Assembly: GCA_043782425.1 (NCBI GenBank)
Contig: JAYWAM010000175.1
Span: 1-38,137 of the forward strand
DNA from: JAYWAM01 sp043782425
GTDB lineage: Bacteria > Pseudomonadota > Gammaproteobacteria > Burkholderiales > Usitatibacteraceae
Reading direction: 5' to 3'
DNA length: 38,137 nucleotides
The translations under genes and the position numbers were made by a program. Below are positions 1 to 7,248 of this stretch, one piece after another (the first letter of the stretch is position 1; every line of letters starts with the position of its first letter). A model generated the notes under the pieces. That model was not told the origin of the DNA and searched no databases. It was given only the letters and a program-made list of their open reading frames with translations.

Positions 1-40
1 CCTGTGCAACCCCCCGTTCCGGGGGAGAGGGAGAAAACCT

Positions 41-64
41 CCTCTCCCGCTAGGGCGGGAGAGG
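41..64. repeat. REP-like hairpin
   Basis: CCTCTCCCGC at 41-50 pairs perfectly with GCGGGAGAGG at 55-64 over a 4-nt loop. The same core (CTCTCCCGC / GCGGGAGAG) recurs at 2569-2588 after the small membrane-protein gene. It may be the 3' end hairpin of a gene lying outside the window. Confidence 0.6.
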
Positions 65-182
65 GCTGGGGTGAGGGTGGGGCTGTCACAAATTAGGGAA
101 TTCTCAATAGCAGGGAAATTGGCATATGTCTTACAGCGCACTCACGAAGGGATTTTAACCCGTCTTGAGCATTTTCAGAAAA

Positions 183-239
183 ATTAAGGATTGTTTAAGG
201 ATTGCTCAAGGACTGCATGAGCGCTTCAGGCTGAAAGTA
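183..239 (+). promoter_or_regulatory. PmrA/BasR-type tandem box and promoter of the first paralog
   Basis: Three hexamers lie at exact 11-bp spacing: ATTAAG (183-188), TTTAAG (194-199) and CTCAAG (205-210), separated by GATTG each time. This matches the known PmrA/BasR-type operator YTTAAK-N5-YTTAAK of OmpR-family response regulators. An AAAGTA block sits at 234-239, with 24 bases from the end of the last hexamer to its first base. The arrangement before the gene at 2197 has exactly the same distance. In PmrA-type promoters the downstream hexamer lies at the -35 position, which fits. The regulator identity is inference. Confidence 0.6.
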
Positions 240-357
240 GTCGCCTCGACTAGCCATTACCAATGCGCCCCCCTCACTGGCGGCGCCGGTAGCGCAGCGG
301 GGATGCGGCTTCTGTCAGCGTGCAACGCAATTATTTATTTTAATCGGAGGTTTAGTC

Positions 358-2049
358 ATGAACGGCCTGGAAAAGTTTGACGCCACCTTTGGCGTTTCGG
401 ATGTGTATGTTAAAGCGATCAGCGATTTGTATAAACACTTCCATCTGCATACGACAATTAAAATCCTGATCGTGGTGGACGGCAGTATTTCTCTCACCGA
501 AGCGCCCGCTGGCTTTGGTGTGGGCCGCGTAGTGCGCTTGTTGCGCGAATCGCACATCGGCTGCACACATTTTTCGGTCGATCTCGCGCGCCGCAACAGC
601 GCCGCGCCCAGCACCAACAATTCGCCTGGGCCTGACCAGCCGCGTTACAACGGATTTCGCTTCAACCAACTTGAAGCAGGCCAGCCCATAGTGAATAAGT
701 ATCACGAGGTATGGTGCTTTGGCTTCAATCCCGGCAACGATGCCGGCCCCGACTCCAATATCACGCTGGCCAGCGCCTTACCCATGAGTGATACCGAGCT
801 TACGGTGCTTACCACTTGGATGAACGATAGACGCGGCGGCCTGCTCGCCATGGGCGATCACGATTACCTCGGCGCCTCGATGTGCCATCGCATACCGCGC
901 CTACGCTCGATGCGCCGCTGGACCAACGCCCAGGGTGTGCCGCCGATTGGCGGCGCCGGAAACCCGGATACCTTTTTGCGGCATGACACCAATCAACCTG
1001 CAACACCAGCGCAGATTAGCTCGGGCGCACTCATTCCGTTTGATAACCAGGGAGACGCGGTTCCGCAAAAAATAGATTGGGTGGCCTGGATTTCACAGCA
1101 GGTTTCCATTTTTCAGATTCAAAAACGTCCGCATCCGATTTTGTGTCATCCCACGCACGGGCCTATCGACGTGATGCCCGATCATCCGCACGAAGGCTGG
1201 TGTTTTGAGGACAGCGAAATCAATCTCGCCGCCCCCCTCAATGTTCCCACGCTCAGTGGCAACGAATACCCGACGGTGGGCGGCAATCAGCCGCGGCCGA
1301 TGGTGATCGCGCATGGAACCACCACGCCGAACCCGCCGTTCAATCTTGAAAAAGGCCCCTCGCCGAAAAAGCGTTTCGCCATGATCAGCGTATACGACGG
1401 CCACCCCGCCAACGTCGGTCGCGTGGCGACGGACTCAACATGGCACCACTGGTTCGATATCAACATTACAACCATAGAAGCGGTTGGCGGGACGAACTGG
1501 GACAAGATAAGCCGCTATTACCTGAACGTGGCCAAGTGGCTCGCGCCACCGAGCGTGTCCGACTGGTGCATCGTTTTTGATGCCATCCAGACGCATTTTA
1601 CCTATCTTGGCTTTCAGGAATACACCCGCAAAGCGAGCGTTTTCGATTTGGGCAAAGCGCTGCACACCCATCTCACGCGCCACCTGGGGCCGTGCTGGGT
1701 GACGCAATGGGTGTTCGACAAAATTCAGTTGGTCGATGCCGATTTCTGGGCGTGGCTTAAAGAAAATCTGTTCTGGAAGCACGGCATTCCTGTGCCGGGA
1801 GGCGATCCCTGCCTTTCCTGCCCGCCGTTCGAGTTGATCGAAATCGCAGTGCTGGGCGGCATGGTGCGCGCGGGTTTCCCCATCGCCGATGAGATCAAGG
1901 CGCAGGTCGACAAGTATCCAGACGGCGTAGTCAAGATCGAGCCGGAACGCATCGTCAAACAGCAACTGGAAGGCGTGGCCATAGGCGTGAAGGAATTCCG
2001 CGAAGCCATGGCCAAATCCCTCAAGCAAATGCAGACAATGCTGCGCTGA
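358..2049 (+). CDS. Unknown protein with amidotransferase-like fold features (paralog 1)
   Basis: The 563-aa product is not recognised as a named family. The start is set by GGAGG seven bases before the ATG. It has no signal peptide or membrane segment. Visible blocks: KILIVVDG (35-42), EVWCFG (117-122), GGLLAMGDHDYLG (160-172), PDHPHEGW (274-281), DSTWHHWFD (359-367) and DPCLSCPP (483-490). A beta strand ending in VVDG, then a strand VWCFG, then GG-x-x-A-x-GDH resembles class I glutamine amidotransferase/ThuA-like folds. No catalytic cysteine follows the expected strand, so an enzyme of that type is not established. All these blocks are conserved in the gene at 2662-4509. A PmrA-type promoter precedes it. 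Confidence 0.75.
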   Translation: MNGLEKFDATFGVSDVYVKAISDLYKHFHLHTTIKILIVVDGSISLTEAPAGFGVGRVVRLLRESHIGCTHFSVDLARRNSAAPSTNNSPGPDQPRYNGFRFNQLEAGQPIVNKYHEVWCFGFNPGNDAGPDSNITLASALPMSDTELTVLTTWMNDRRGGLLAMGDHDYLGASMCHRIPRLRSMRRWTNAQGVPPIGGAGNPDTFLRHDTNQPATPAQISSGALIPFDNQGDAVPQKIDWVAWISQQVSIFQIQKRPHPILCHPTHGPIDVMPDHPHEGWCFEDSEINLAAPLNVPTLSGNEYPTVGGNQPRPMVIAHGTTTPNPPFNLEKGPSPKKRFAMISVYDGHPANVGRVATDSTWHHWFDINITTIEAVGGTNWDKISRYYLNVAKWLAPPSVSDWCIVFDAIQTHFTYLGFQEYTRKASVFDLGKALHTHLTRHLGPCWVTQWVFDKIQLVDADFWAWLKENLFWKHGIPVPGGDPCLSCPPFELIEIAVLGGMVRAGFPIADEIKAQVDKYPDGVVKIEPERIVKQQLEGVAIGVKEFREAMAKSLKQMQTMLR

Positions 2050-2110
2050 CAACAACAGGCATTTGTAGCCCCTCCCGCCAGCTTTAACCCTTTGCGCGTG
2101 TTTCAGAAGG

Positions 2111-2156
2111 TTTAAGGCTGGCTTAAGGACTGCGACATCAGACAAGTAGCAAAGTA
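2111..2156 (+). promoter_or_regulatory. PmrA/BasR-type tandem box and promoter of the small membrane-protein gene
   Basis: TTTAAG (2111-2116), five bases, CTTAAG (2122-2127), then AAAGTA at 2151-2156. The distance from the last hexamer to AAAGTA (24 bases) equals that at 183-239. A TTTCAGAA block precedes both sites, and GGACTGC follows the last hexamer in both. The duplicated layout argues that both genes answer to the same OmpR-family regulator. Confidence 0.6.
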
Positions 2157-2196
2157 CACCCCTCAACAGCCGTACCCCAACACAAAGGATGCGCCC

Positions 2197-2553
2197 ATGA
2201 ATACGACAATACAGCACGAATGGAACCCCGGTTGGTTCGAAACCACGATTGCAAACACGCCCGCACAAATTACCGGCCTGGTGGTATTGCTGTTCGTGGT
2301 GTCGTCATTTTTGTTGACCGGCCTGGTGCTCATCTGGTCTGCGACTACCACACCCAGCATTGAAGCGGCGACGCAGGAAAACCAGCTTGTTTACCAGGTG
2401 CAGACTGGCCGCCTTGTCATGACAGTGACACGTCTTGCGGCGGGAAATGTTGCGTCCAGCATAGGCCAGAGCCCCAACGCATCCAAGGAAAAAACAGCGC
2501 AGTCTGTGCCGCAATACGCTGCGCACACCAAGGTAAGCCTGGCTTCGAGATAA
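2197..2553 (+). CDS. Small single-pass membrane protein, function unknown
   Basis: This 118-aa protein is not recognised. AAAGGA lies eight bases before the ATG. Residues 26-48 are a clear transmembrane helix (ITGLVVLLFVVSSFLL and on). The N-terminal 25 residues are polar and aromatic (EWNPGWFE). The C-terminal 70 residues are soluble and Ser/Thr/Ala rich. The gene lies between the two large paralogs and has its own PmrA-type promoter, so it may be a membrane partner of them. A hairpin at 2569-2588 follows directly and probably ends the transcript. Confidence 0.7.
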   Translation: MNTTIQHEWNPGWFETTIANTPAQITGLVVLLFVVSSFLLTGLVLIWSATTTPSIEAATQENQLVYQVQTGRLVMTVTRLAAGNVASSIGQSPNASKEKTAQSVPQYAAHTKVSLASR

Positions 2554-2568
2554 GCACCCATCACTCCC

Positions 2569-2588
2569 CTCTCCCGCTTGCGGGAGAG
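2569..2588 (+). terminator. Hairpin after the small membrane-protein gene
   Basis: CTCTCCCGC, TT, GCGGGAGAG forms a perfect 9-bp stem. There is no T-run after it, so it is a REP-like hairpin that may act as a weak terminator or protect the 3' end. It lies 16 bases after the stop codon. Confidence 0.4.
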
Positions 2589-2600
2589 CGGGGAAGCGAG

Positions 2601-2632
2601 CGTAGGATGGGTTGAGCGCAGCGATACCCATC
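2601..2632 (+). repeat. 32-bp dispersed repeat, copy 1
   Basis: The unit begins CGTAGGATGGGTTGAGCG and ends GATACCCATC. GATGGGT and ACCCATC at its ends pair as a 7-bp stem. Identical copies lie at 4538-4569 (minus), 30760-30791 and 38012-38043; a copy with one change lies at 4594-4625. Here it sits 29 bases before the start codon of paralog 2, so it is in that gene's leader. Confidence 0.9.
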
Positions 2633-2661
2633 AAAAATTCTCAAAAAGGAAAGGAACCTAC

Positions 2662-4509
2662 ATGCATTTAGACGCTCTTCGCGCCGCATCACGCGCAAAA
2701 TTTGAAGCCATCGACCGCGGCGACTTGGTACTCAAGCATTTTCTATTTCCCTGCCGCTTGAAGATCCTCATGGTGGTCGATGGTTATCCGGGAAGTTTTC
2801 TTAATATCTCGTTCAGCGATTCTTATTTCGGTCTGGCGACAGTGGCCGATACTTTGCGCAACAATCCGGAGTGGTGGGTCAAGTTTGATGTGACGCGCGC
2901 GCATCGCCAAACCGACTCCTTCAAACCTAATCCTGCTACTGAGCCGCTATTGCACGCGCGTTATGGCCCGCATTTTGAAGGCTTCCGCTTTACGCAGCCG
3001 GGATTCGATATCAATCAGTACGATCAAGTGTGGTTCTTTGGCGCACGCTCTAATCCCAATGATCCAGAACGCTTGAGCGACGCCGAGCTGGAAATTATTG
3101 CGCGCTGGATGGATACTAAAAAGGGCGGCGTATTCGCCACCGGCGATCATGCCGATCTGGGCGCGTCCTTGTGCGCGCGCCTGCCGCGTGCGCGCAGCAT
3201 GCGCCGCTGGACTAATAGCGCAGCGGCCAACGTGGTGCCGATGCCGGTTCCGCAGAATTTCGGCCCCGACCGTCACGACACCCTGCTCAAGGGCGACGAT
3301 GCGTTTTACACCTTCAATGATGAATCGGACATTCATCCGATGCCGCTTACCTTGAAGCGCAGATGGCTGACCGGCTGGTCGCCCTTCGCGTGGCGCAGTG
3401 CGCCGCACCCGGTTTTATGTGGCGCCACCGGCCCGATAGATATTTTTCCCGACCATCCGCATGAAGGCTGGATCACCGAAGAGGCCGACGTCAACGTAGG
3501 CCTCAATTTCAGCTTTGGTGCATACATTAACAAACCCGAATACCCCACCGTAGCAGGCCACCAGGAACGCCCCGAAGTGATCGCCAAAGCCGATGTACAA
3601 AGCGACCATAGCGAAGGGCGCTTTGGCAATCCGGGCACGGATCGTAACAAAGGTCCAGCCAACGCCAAACGTTTCGGCGTGGTCGGCGCCTATGACGGCC
3701 ACGTCGTCAATGTCGGGCGCGTGGTGGTCGATTCCACCTGGCATCACTGGTTCGATGTCAATCTCACCGGGCGGCCCACCGATGGCGGCGATCAGATTGA
3801 TCCGGTACTCGCCACCGACCCCAAAGCGCAAGGATTTTTGTTTAACGCTGCCGGGCAGGCATCGTTTGCCAAGATTCAAAATTATTTTCGCAATGTCGCG
3901 CTGTGGATCGCCTCACCCGGCAAGCAGCACTGCATGTTTACCCACGCTGCCTGGAACGCCGTGATTCGTTACCCGCTCAACGAGCAACTTTCTCCCGCCA
4001 CGGCAATTTGGGAGCTGGGCGCTACAGCACGCGACGCCATTGGACGCCGCGCCGGGCAATGCGTTATCTGGGAATGGGTGTGGCATTTGTTCCCGCTTGA
4101 GGTGGCGGAGATTTTCAAGCCCAGGCCCGATCCCTGTCTCACCTGCCCGCCATTCGAATCGATAGAAATTTTTATGCTTGGCGGCATCGTGCGCGAAATG
4201 CTCACCCTGGCCTACGCTGCGCGCGATGGCAAGGCGCGTGTTGATGAAAAAGCGCTCGCCCAGTCAATGGCCAAAGGCATCAGTCTGGGTCTGAATGAGC
4301 TTTTAACCATGCAACAGCGCTCGCTCGAACAAGCGCCCGCGCACTTGAAAAAACTCTCGCAAGCGCTGAAGCTCCTGCCGACGGCGGAGGCGTTTATGCC
4401 GCAGGATGGCAAGGCGGAAAGCAAGTCAGCGCGCAAAGTGGCATCCAAAAAAGCGGCGGGCAAAAAAGCCAAAAGCGCCAAGGCCGCAACGAGGCGCAAA
4501 AAGCGCTAG
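2662..4509 (+). CDS. Unknown protein with amidotransferase-like fold features and lysine-rich tail (paralog 2)
   Basis: The 615-aa protein is a diverged paralog of the one at 358-2049. The ATG at 2662 follows AAGGA at good spacing; the frame is open upstream through the repeat, but that part is not conserved. Shared blocks: KILMVVDG (34-41), QVWFFG (122-127), GGVFATGDHADLG (155-167), the RRWTN block, PDHPHEGW (263-270), EYPTV, YDGH, DSTWHHWFD (357-365) and DPCLTCPP (490-497). The His/Asp/Trp-rich blocks and the CxxC could bind metal, which is inference. Residues 581-615 form an Ala/Lys/Ser tail like histone H1-type or AlgP-type tails, which paralog 1 lacks. That suggests nucleic-acid or polyanion binding. 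No signal peptide is visible. Confidence 0.75.
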   Translation: MHLDALRAASRAKFEAIDRGDLVLKHFLFPCRLKILMVVDGYPGSFLNISFSDSYFGLATVADTLRNNPEWWVKFDVTRAHRQTDSFKPNPATEPLLHARYGPHFEGFRFTQPGFDINQYDQVWFFGARSNPNDPERLSDAELEIIARWMDTKKGGVFATGDHADLGASLCARLPRARSMRRWTNSAAANVVPMPVPQNFGPDRHDTLLKGDDAFYTFNDESDIHPMPLTLKRRWLTGWSPFAWRSAPHPVLCGATGPIDIFPDHPHEGWITEEADVNVGLNFSFGAYINKPEYPTVAGHQERPEVIAKADVQSDHSEGRFGNPGTDRNKGPANAKRFGVVGAYDGHVVNVGRVVVDSTWHHWFDVNLTGRPTDGGDQIDPVLATDPKAQGFLFNAAGQASFAKIQNYFRNVALWIASPGKQHCMFTHAAWNAVIRYPLNEQLSPATAIWELGATARDAIGRRAGQCVIWEWVWHLFPLEVAEIFKPRPDPCLTCPPFESIEIFMLGGIVREMLTLAYAARDGKARVDEKALAQSMAKGISLGLNELLTMQQRSLEQAPAHLKKLSQALKLLPTAEAFMPQDGKAESKSARKVASKKAAGKKAKSAKAATRRKKR

Positions 4510-4537
4510 TTGGGATACCCATGGGCCATGGGTGCAT

Positions 4538-4569
4538 GATGGGTATCGCTGCGCTCAACCCATCCTACG
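4538..4569 (-). repeat. 32-bp dispersed repeat, copy 2 (inverted)
   Basis: This is an exact reverse complement of the copy at 2601-2632. With the next copy (4594-4625) it makes a 32-bp inverted repeat around 24 bases, between two converging genes (paralog 2 and the MFS gene). The long stem could act as a bidirectional terminator. Confidence 0.9.
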
Positions 4570-4593
4570 ATTTTTCTTTCCCGCGAAAGCGCG

Positions 4594-4625
4594 CGTAGGA
4601 TGGGTTGAGCGTAGCGATACCCATC
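4594..4625 (+). repeat. 32-bp dispersed repeat, copy 3
   Basis: This copy has one difference from the other four (GCGTAGCG in place of GCGCAGCG). It ends nine bases before the stop codon of the MFS gene and pairs with copy 2. Confidence 0.9.
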
Positions 4626-4633
4626 GGAAATTC

Positions 4634-5902
4634 TCAATGCGGCGCGTAACCATCAACCTCGCGCGCCAACATGACGGCTACCACAATCGCAATGACAAGA
4701 GAAATGGCGATGCCCACAAACACCATCCTGGGCAACTGCTGATCGAGCAGCAAACCAAAGACGATGGGCGAGATGGCAAGACCCACATCGAGGCCTGAAT
4801 AGACCATGCCGTACACGCGCCCGAAAGCACCTTCGCCGAGGCGCGCCTTGGTGGCGGTGCGCACCAGCAAATCGCGCGATGGCCCGGCTATGCCGACGCC
4901 CACACCCATCGCCGCCATGATGGGCAGCACCAGCCAGCCCGGCACTATGGCTAGCGCGAGTAACAACGCCAGCAGCGCGCCGCCAGCGAGCGCCATTGCC
5001 AATTGCCGCTCGTGCCGGCTGTCCTGCCTGGCTAGAAATCCTCCCAACACCAGGCCTGCCGTGCCGCCGAGCAGATAAAAAGTAAGTGCCGAAGCGGCGC
5101 TCGCCAGCGACAAGCCATAGAGATCGTGCAATAACGGCGGGGCAAAATTTTGCAACGCGCCGAAACCGAACGTCAAAAAGAAAAAAAACGCGAAGGCGAT
5201 CCACACCATGCGCACTTGCAGGAAAAACCAGAAGCCTTGTTTACCCTGTGAGCCTGGCGCTGCAACACCTTGCACATGCGCATCGGTCTTGTTTGCGGAC
5301 TGCAACTCATATTTCAGAACATCGCGCTTCCATATCAATAGCGAGAGCGAAAGTGCGCCAAACAGCGCCGCCCCCCATCCCGCCGCGCGCCAGCTCACGG
5401 CGGTGGCAAGCGCCACCATCAGCACCGGCGCCAGCGCCCAACCCAGGTTGCCCGCAATACCATGCACCGAAAATGCGTGACCCAGCCGCGAGGTGGAAAC
5501 GCGCTTGTTCAGCAGCGCAAAATCGGCCGGATGAAACACACTATTACCCAAACCGGCAACAGCAGCGCCGATAAACAGCACGACGATATTGGGCGCAAGC
5601 GCTACCAACACACCCGAACAAGTCAGCAACGCCACGCCTGTGTACAACACGCGATGCGCGCCGAAGCGATCCACCCAGATGCCCGCGATGGCCTGGCCGA
5701 CACCTGAGACAACGAAGAATACCGACATCAGCAAACCGACTTGCGCAAAACCCAGGCCAAATTCCACCATCAGCCAGGGGAACAGCGGCGGCAACATCAA
5801 GTGAAAAAAATGCGAAGTGCCATGAGCGACGCCGACCAGCGAAATAATGGTGGCGTCGGATTTCAGTGTGCCTACGGGGACGGACAAAGTGGCGCTGGAC
5901 AT
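4634..5902 (-). CDS. Major facilitator superfamily transporter
   Basis: The protein has about 422 aa and twelve predicted membrane helices, with the MFS loop signature between helices 2 and 3 (GIWVDRFGAHRV). The opening (VGVAHGTSHFFHLMLPPLFP) resembles the fosmidomycin-resistance (Fsr) branch of drug/metabolite exporters. The substrate cannot be read from sequence. I chose the ATG at 5902; a TTG at 5932 is also in frame, and neither has a strong ribosome binding site. A 32-bp inverted repeat lies beyond its stop. It is not obviously linked to the rhodanese gene 97 bp upstream. Confidence 0.85.
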   Translation of the reverse strand: MSSATLSVPVGTLKSDATIISLVGVAHGTSHFFHLMLPPLFPWLMVEFGLGFAQVGLLMSVFFVVSGVGQAIAGIWVDRFGAHRVLYTGVALLTCSGVLVALAPNIVVLFIGAAVAGLGNSVFHPADFALLNKRVSTSRLGHAFSVHGIAGNLGWALAPVLMVALATAVSWRAAGWGAALFGALSLSLLIWKRDVLKYELQSANKTDAHVQGVAAPGSQGKQGFWFFLQVRMVWIAFAFFFFLTFGFGALQNFAPPLLHDLYGLSLASAASALTFYLLGGTAGLVLGGFLARQDSRHERQLAMALAGGALLALLLALAIVPGWLVLPIMAAMGVGVGIAGPSRDLLVRTATKARLGEGAFGRVYGMVYSGLDVGLAISPIVFGLLLDQQLPRMVFVGIAISLVIAIVVAVMLAREVDGYAPH

Positions 5903-5999
5903 ATGGGCTATTGTACCGCTCAACAACGACAACGCCCCGGCTGGCGGGCGCCAGACGAGGCGAAACTTTATGCTGCCCTAACTTGCTACTAGCGTCGGG

Positions 6000-7025
6000 C
6001 TATTTCTTGGGCGTCAGCGCTTCAACCTGCTTCTCCAGCGCATCGAGCCGCTTCATGGCTGCATTCACTTTCACGAAGTCGAAATAACTCACGTTCTTGG
6101 CGGGTAATTCCCGGTCCGATCCCCATACGATCCACGAATCATCATAGGTGCGCACCTTCTGATAACCCATCTCGCGCAGCACGGCGTAGGTCTGGGCAGC
6201 GCGCGTGCCAGTCTGGCAGTAGGCCACTACTTCTTTCTTGGGGTCCAGCCCCTTGTAGAGTTCCTTAAGCGCTGCCGTGTCCTTCAAGCTCATACCATTG
6301 CGGTCTTTGGCTGACTTATCGGACATTTTTTTCGCCGTCTCGGGATCCTTCCAGGTGTATTCATAAGGGATGTTGACTTGGTTGACGGCAGCGATATACC
6401 CGCCGCGCAACGAACGAATATCTTCGCCCTCATGTTCTTTGACTGTGCGCGAATCGACGAACTGGATTTCCTTGTTCTGTAGGTTTTTCTTGACGTAGTC
6501 GGTAGTGGCCAGACGATCCGCCTGTAGCTTGGCGCTAAATTTTGCCGCCGGGAGTTTGCGCGCCTCGTTTGTCAGAGGATGCTTGCCCGCCGTCCAGTCG
6601 TCGAAGCCGCCGTGGTAGACCTTGGCCTTGTCCGCTCCCAGGTACTCGAGGATCCAGAAAACCACGTCTGCACTGGTGTCACCCTTGTCGCCGTACACGA
6701 TGATTTCGTTTTCCCGCGTCAACCCGGCATCACTCAGAATTTTTTCCAGCTTGCTCACCGGCAGGATGCGCGAGTTCTCATCGCGCAGCGTCACCGCGCC
6801 GGGTTTTTCGCCGAGCACCACAGCGCCCTGAATCATGCCCTTTTTGTAAGCCGACGCTGCGCGGGCATCCACCAGCACCACGCCGGGTTTGTCCTTGTTC
6901 TTAAGAACGTAATCTGTGTCCACAATTATGTGATGTGCGTAAACTGACCCAATCCCGGCGCAGAGAAAAACTCCTGCCAGTATTCCTGTCCTGCACATTT
7001 TCCATTTGTTTGTAAGCTTGTTCAT
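6000..7025 (-). CDS. Periplasmic tandem-rhodanese sulfurtransferase
   Basis: 341 aa. Rhodanese-fold proteins move sulfane sulfur from thiosulfate or persulfides to a thiol acceptor. Residues 1-30 are a signal peptide (cleavage after SVYA). Two rhodanese domains follow, about 32-155 and 165-312. The second has the active-site loop CQTGTRA (Cys270). The first has YGDKGDT (111-117), with Asp where the catalytic Cys would be, so it is probably structural as in thiosulfate sulfurtransferases. Residues 318-341 look like a short coiled coil. GAGGAG lies seven bases before the ATG. The promoter carries the palindrome also found before the DsrE-TusA operon, which ties it to that sulfur pathway. Confidence 0.9.
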   Translation of the reverse strand: MNKLTNKWKMCRTGILAGVFLCAGIGSVYAHHIIVDTDYVLKNKDKPGVVLVDARAASAYKKGMIQGAVVLGEKPGAVTLRDENSRILPVSKLEKILSDAGLTRENEIIVYGDKGDTSADVVFWILEYLGADKAKVYHGGFDDWTAGKHPLTNEARKLPAAKFSAKLQADRLATTDYVKKNLQNKEIQFVDSRTVKEHEGEDIRSLRGGYIAAVNQVNIPYEYTWKDPETAKKMSDKSAKDRNGMSLKDTAALKELYKGLDPKKEVVAYCQTGTRAAQTYAVLREMGYQKVRTYDDSWIVWGSDRELPAKNVSYFDFVKVNAAMKRLDALEKQVEALTPKK

Positions 7026-7112
7026 AACTTAACTCCTCTCGGGTTTCTGGCGCGTGTCACGCAAAACAGCACGCCTCACTTCTGGATAACGACGTGTTAC
7101 ATACGAGCCATA

Positions 7113-7161
7113 TTTATAATAGGATTGCATAGCGATGAAAATGATGTATTTGCATCATTTT
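7113..7161 (-). promoter_or_regulatory. Promoter and palindromic operator of the rhodanese gene
   Basis: AAAATGATG (7138-7146), six bases, CATCATTTT (7153-7161) is a perfect 9-bp inverted repeat. On the minus strand a weak -35 (TTTTCA, 7141-7136) overlaps its edge, followed after 17 bp by -10 TATAAA (7118-7113). The palindrome centre lies about 43 bp before the inferred start, the position used by LuxR-type and class II activators. The same arrangement stands at 16712-16761. Confidence 0.65.
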
Positions 7162-7248
7162 GCTGAAAGCCGGGAAACGGCAGAGTAGACCATGCTAGTT
7201 GGATCACTTTGGCCCTAGGCGCAATTGCGCTACTTTCAGCATCCGAAA

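Larger units (their letters stand above)
1..357. other. Non-coding leader region with two hairpins and a regulated promoter
   Basis: No convincing gene is seen here. Positions 11-25 form a small C-rich/G-rich hairpin. Positions 41-64 form a strong hairpin (CCTCTCCCGC, 4-nt loop, GCGGGAGAGG) followed by a G-rich stretch; this is the look of common intergenic REP-like repeats. Positions 183-239 hold the tandem-hexamer promoter described separately. A short open frame at 165-380 lacks a ribosome binding site and overlaps the real gene start, so it is not called. Confidence 0.6.

Noticed and set aside
165..380. Short plus-strand frame before the first paralog
   Set aside because: No ribosome binding site; it covers the promoter and overlaps the real start.
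1435..2268. Long minus-strand open frame opposite the first paralog
   Set aside because: It is antisense to a gene with clear start signal and conserved blocks; the frame is open only because of GC-rich codon bias.
2578..2661. N-terminal extension of paralog 2 from a TTG
   Set aside because: It would translate the dispersed repeat; the ATG at 2662 has a ribosome binding site and matches the paralog's length.
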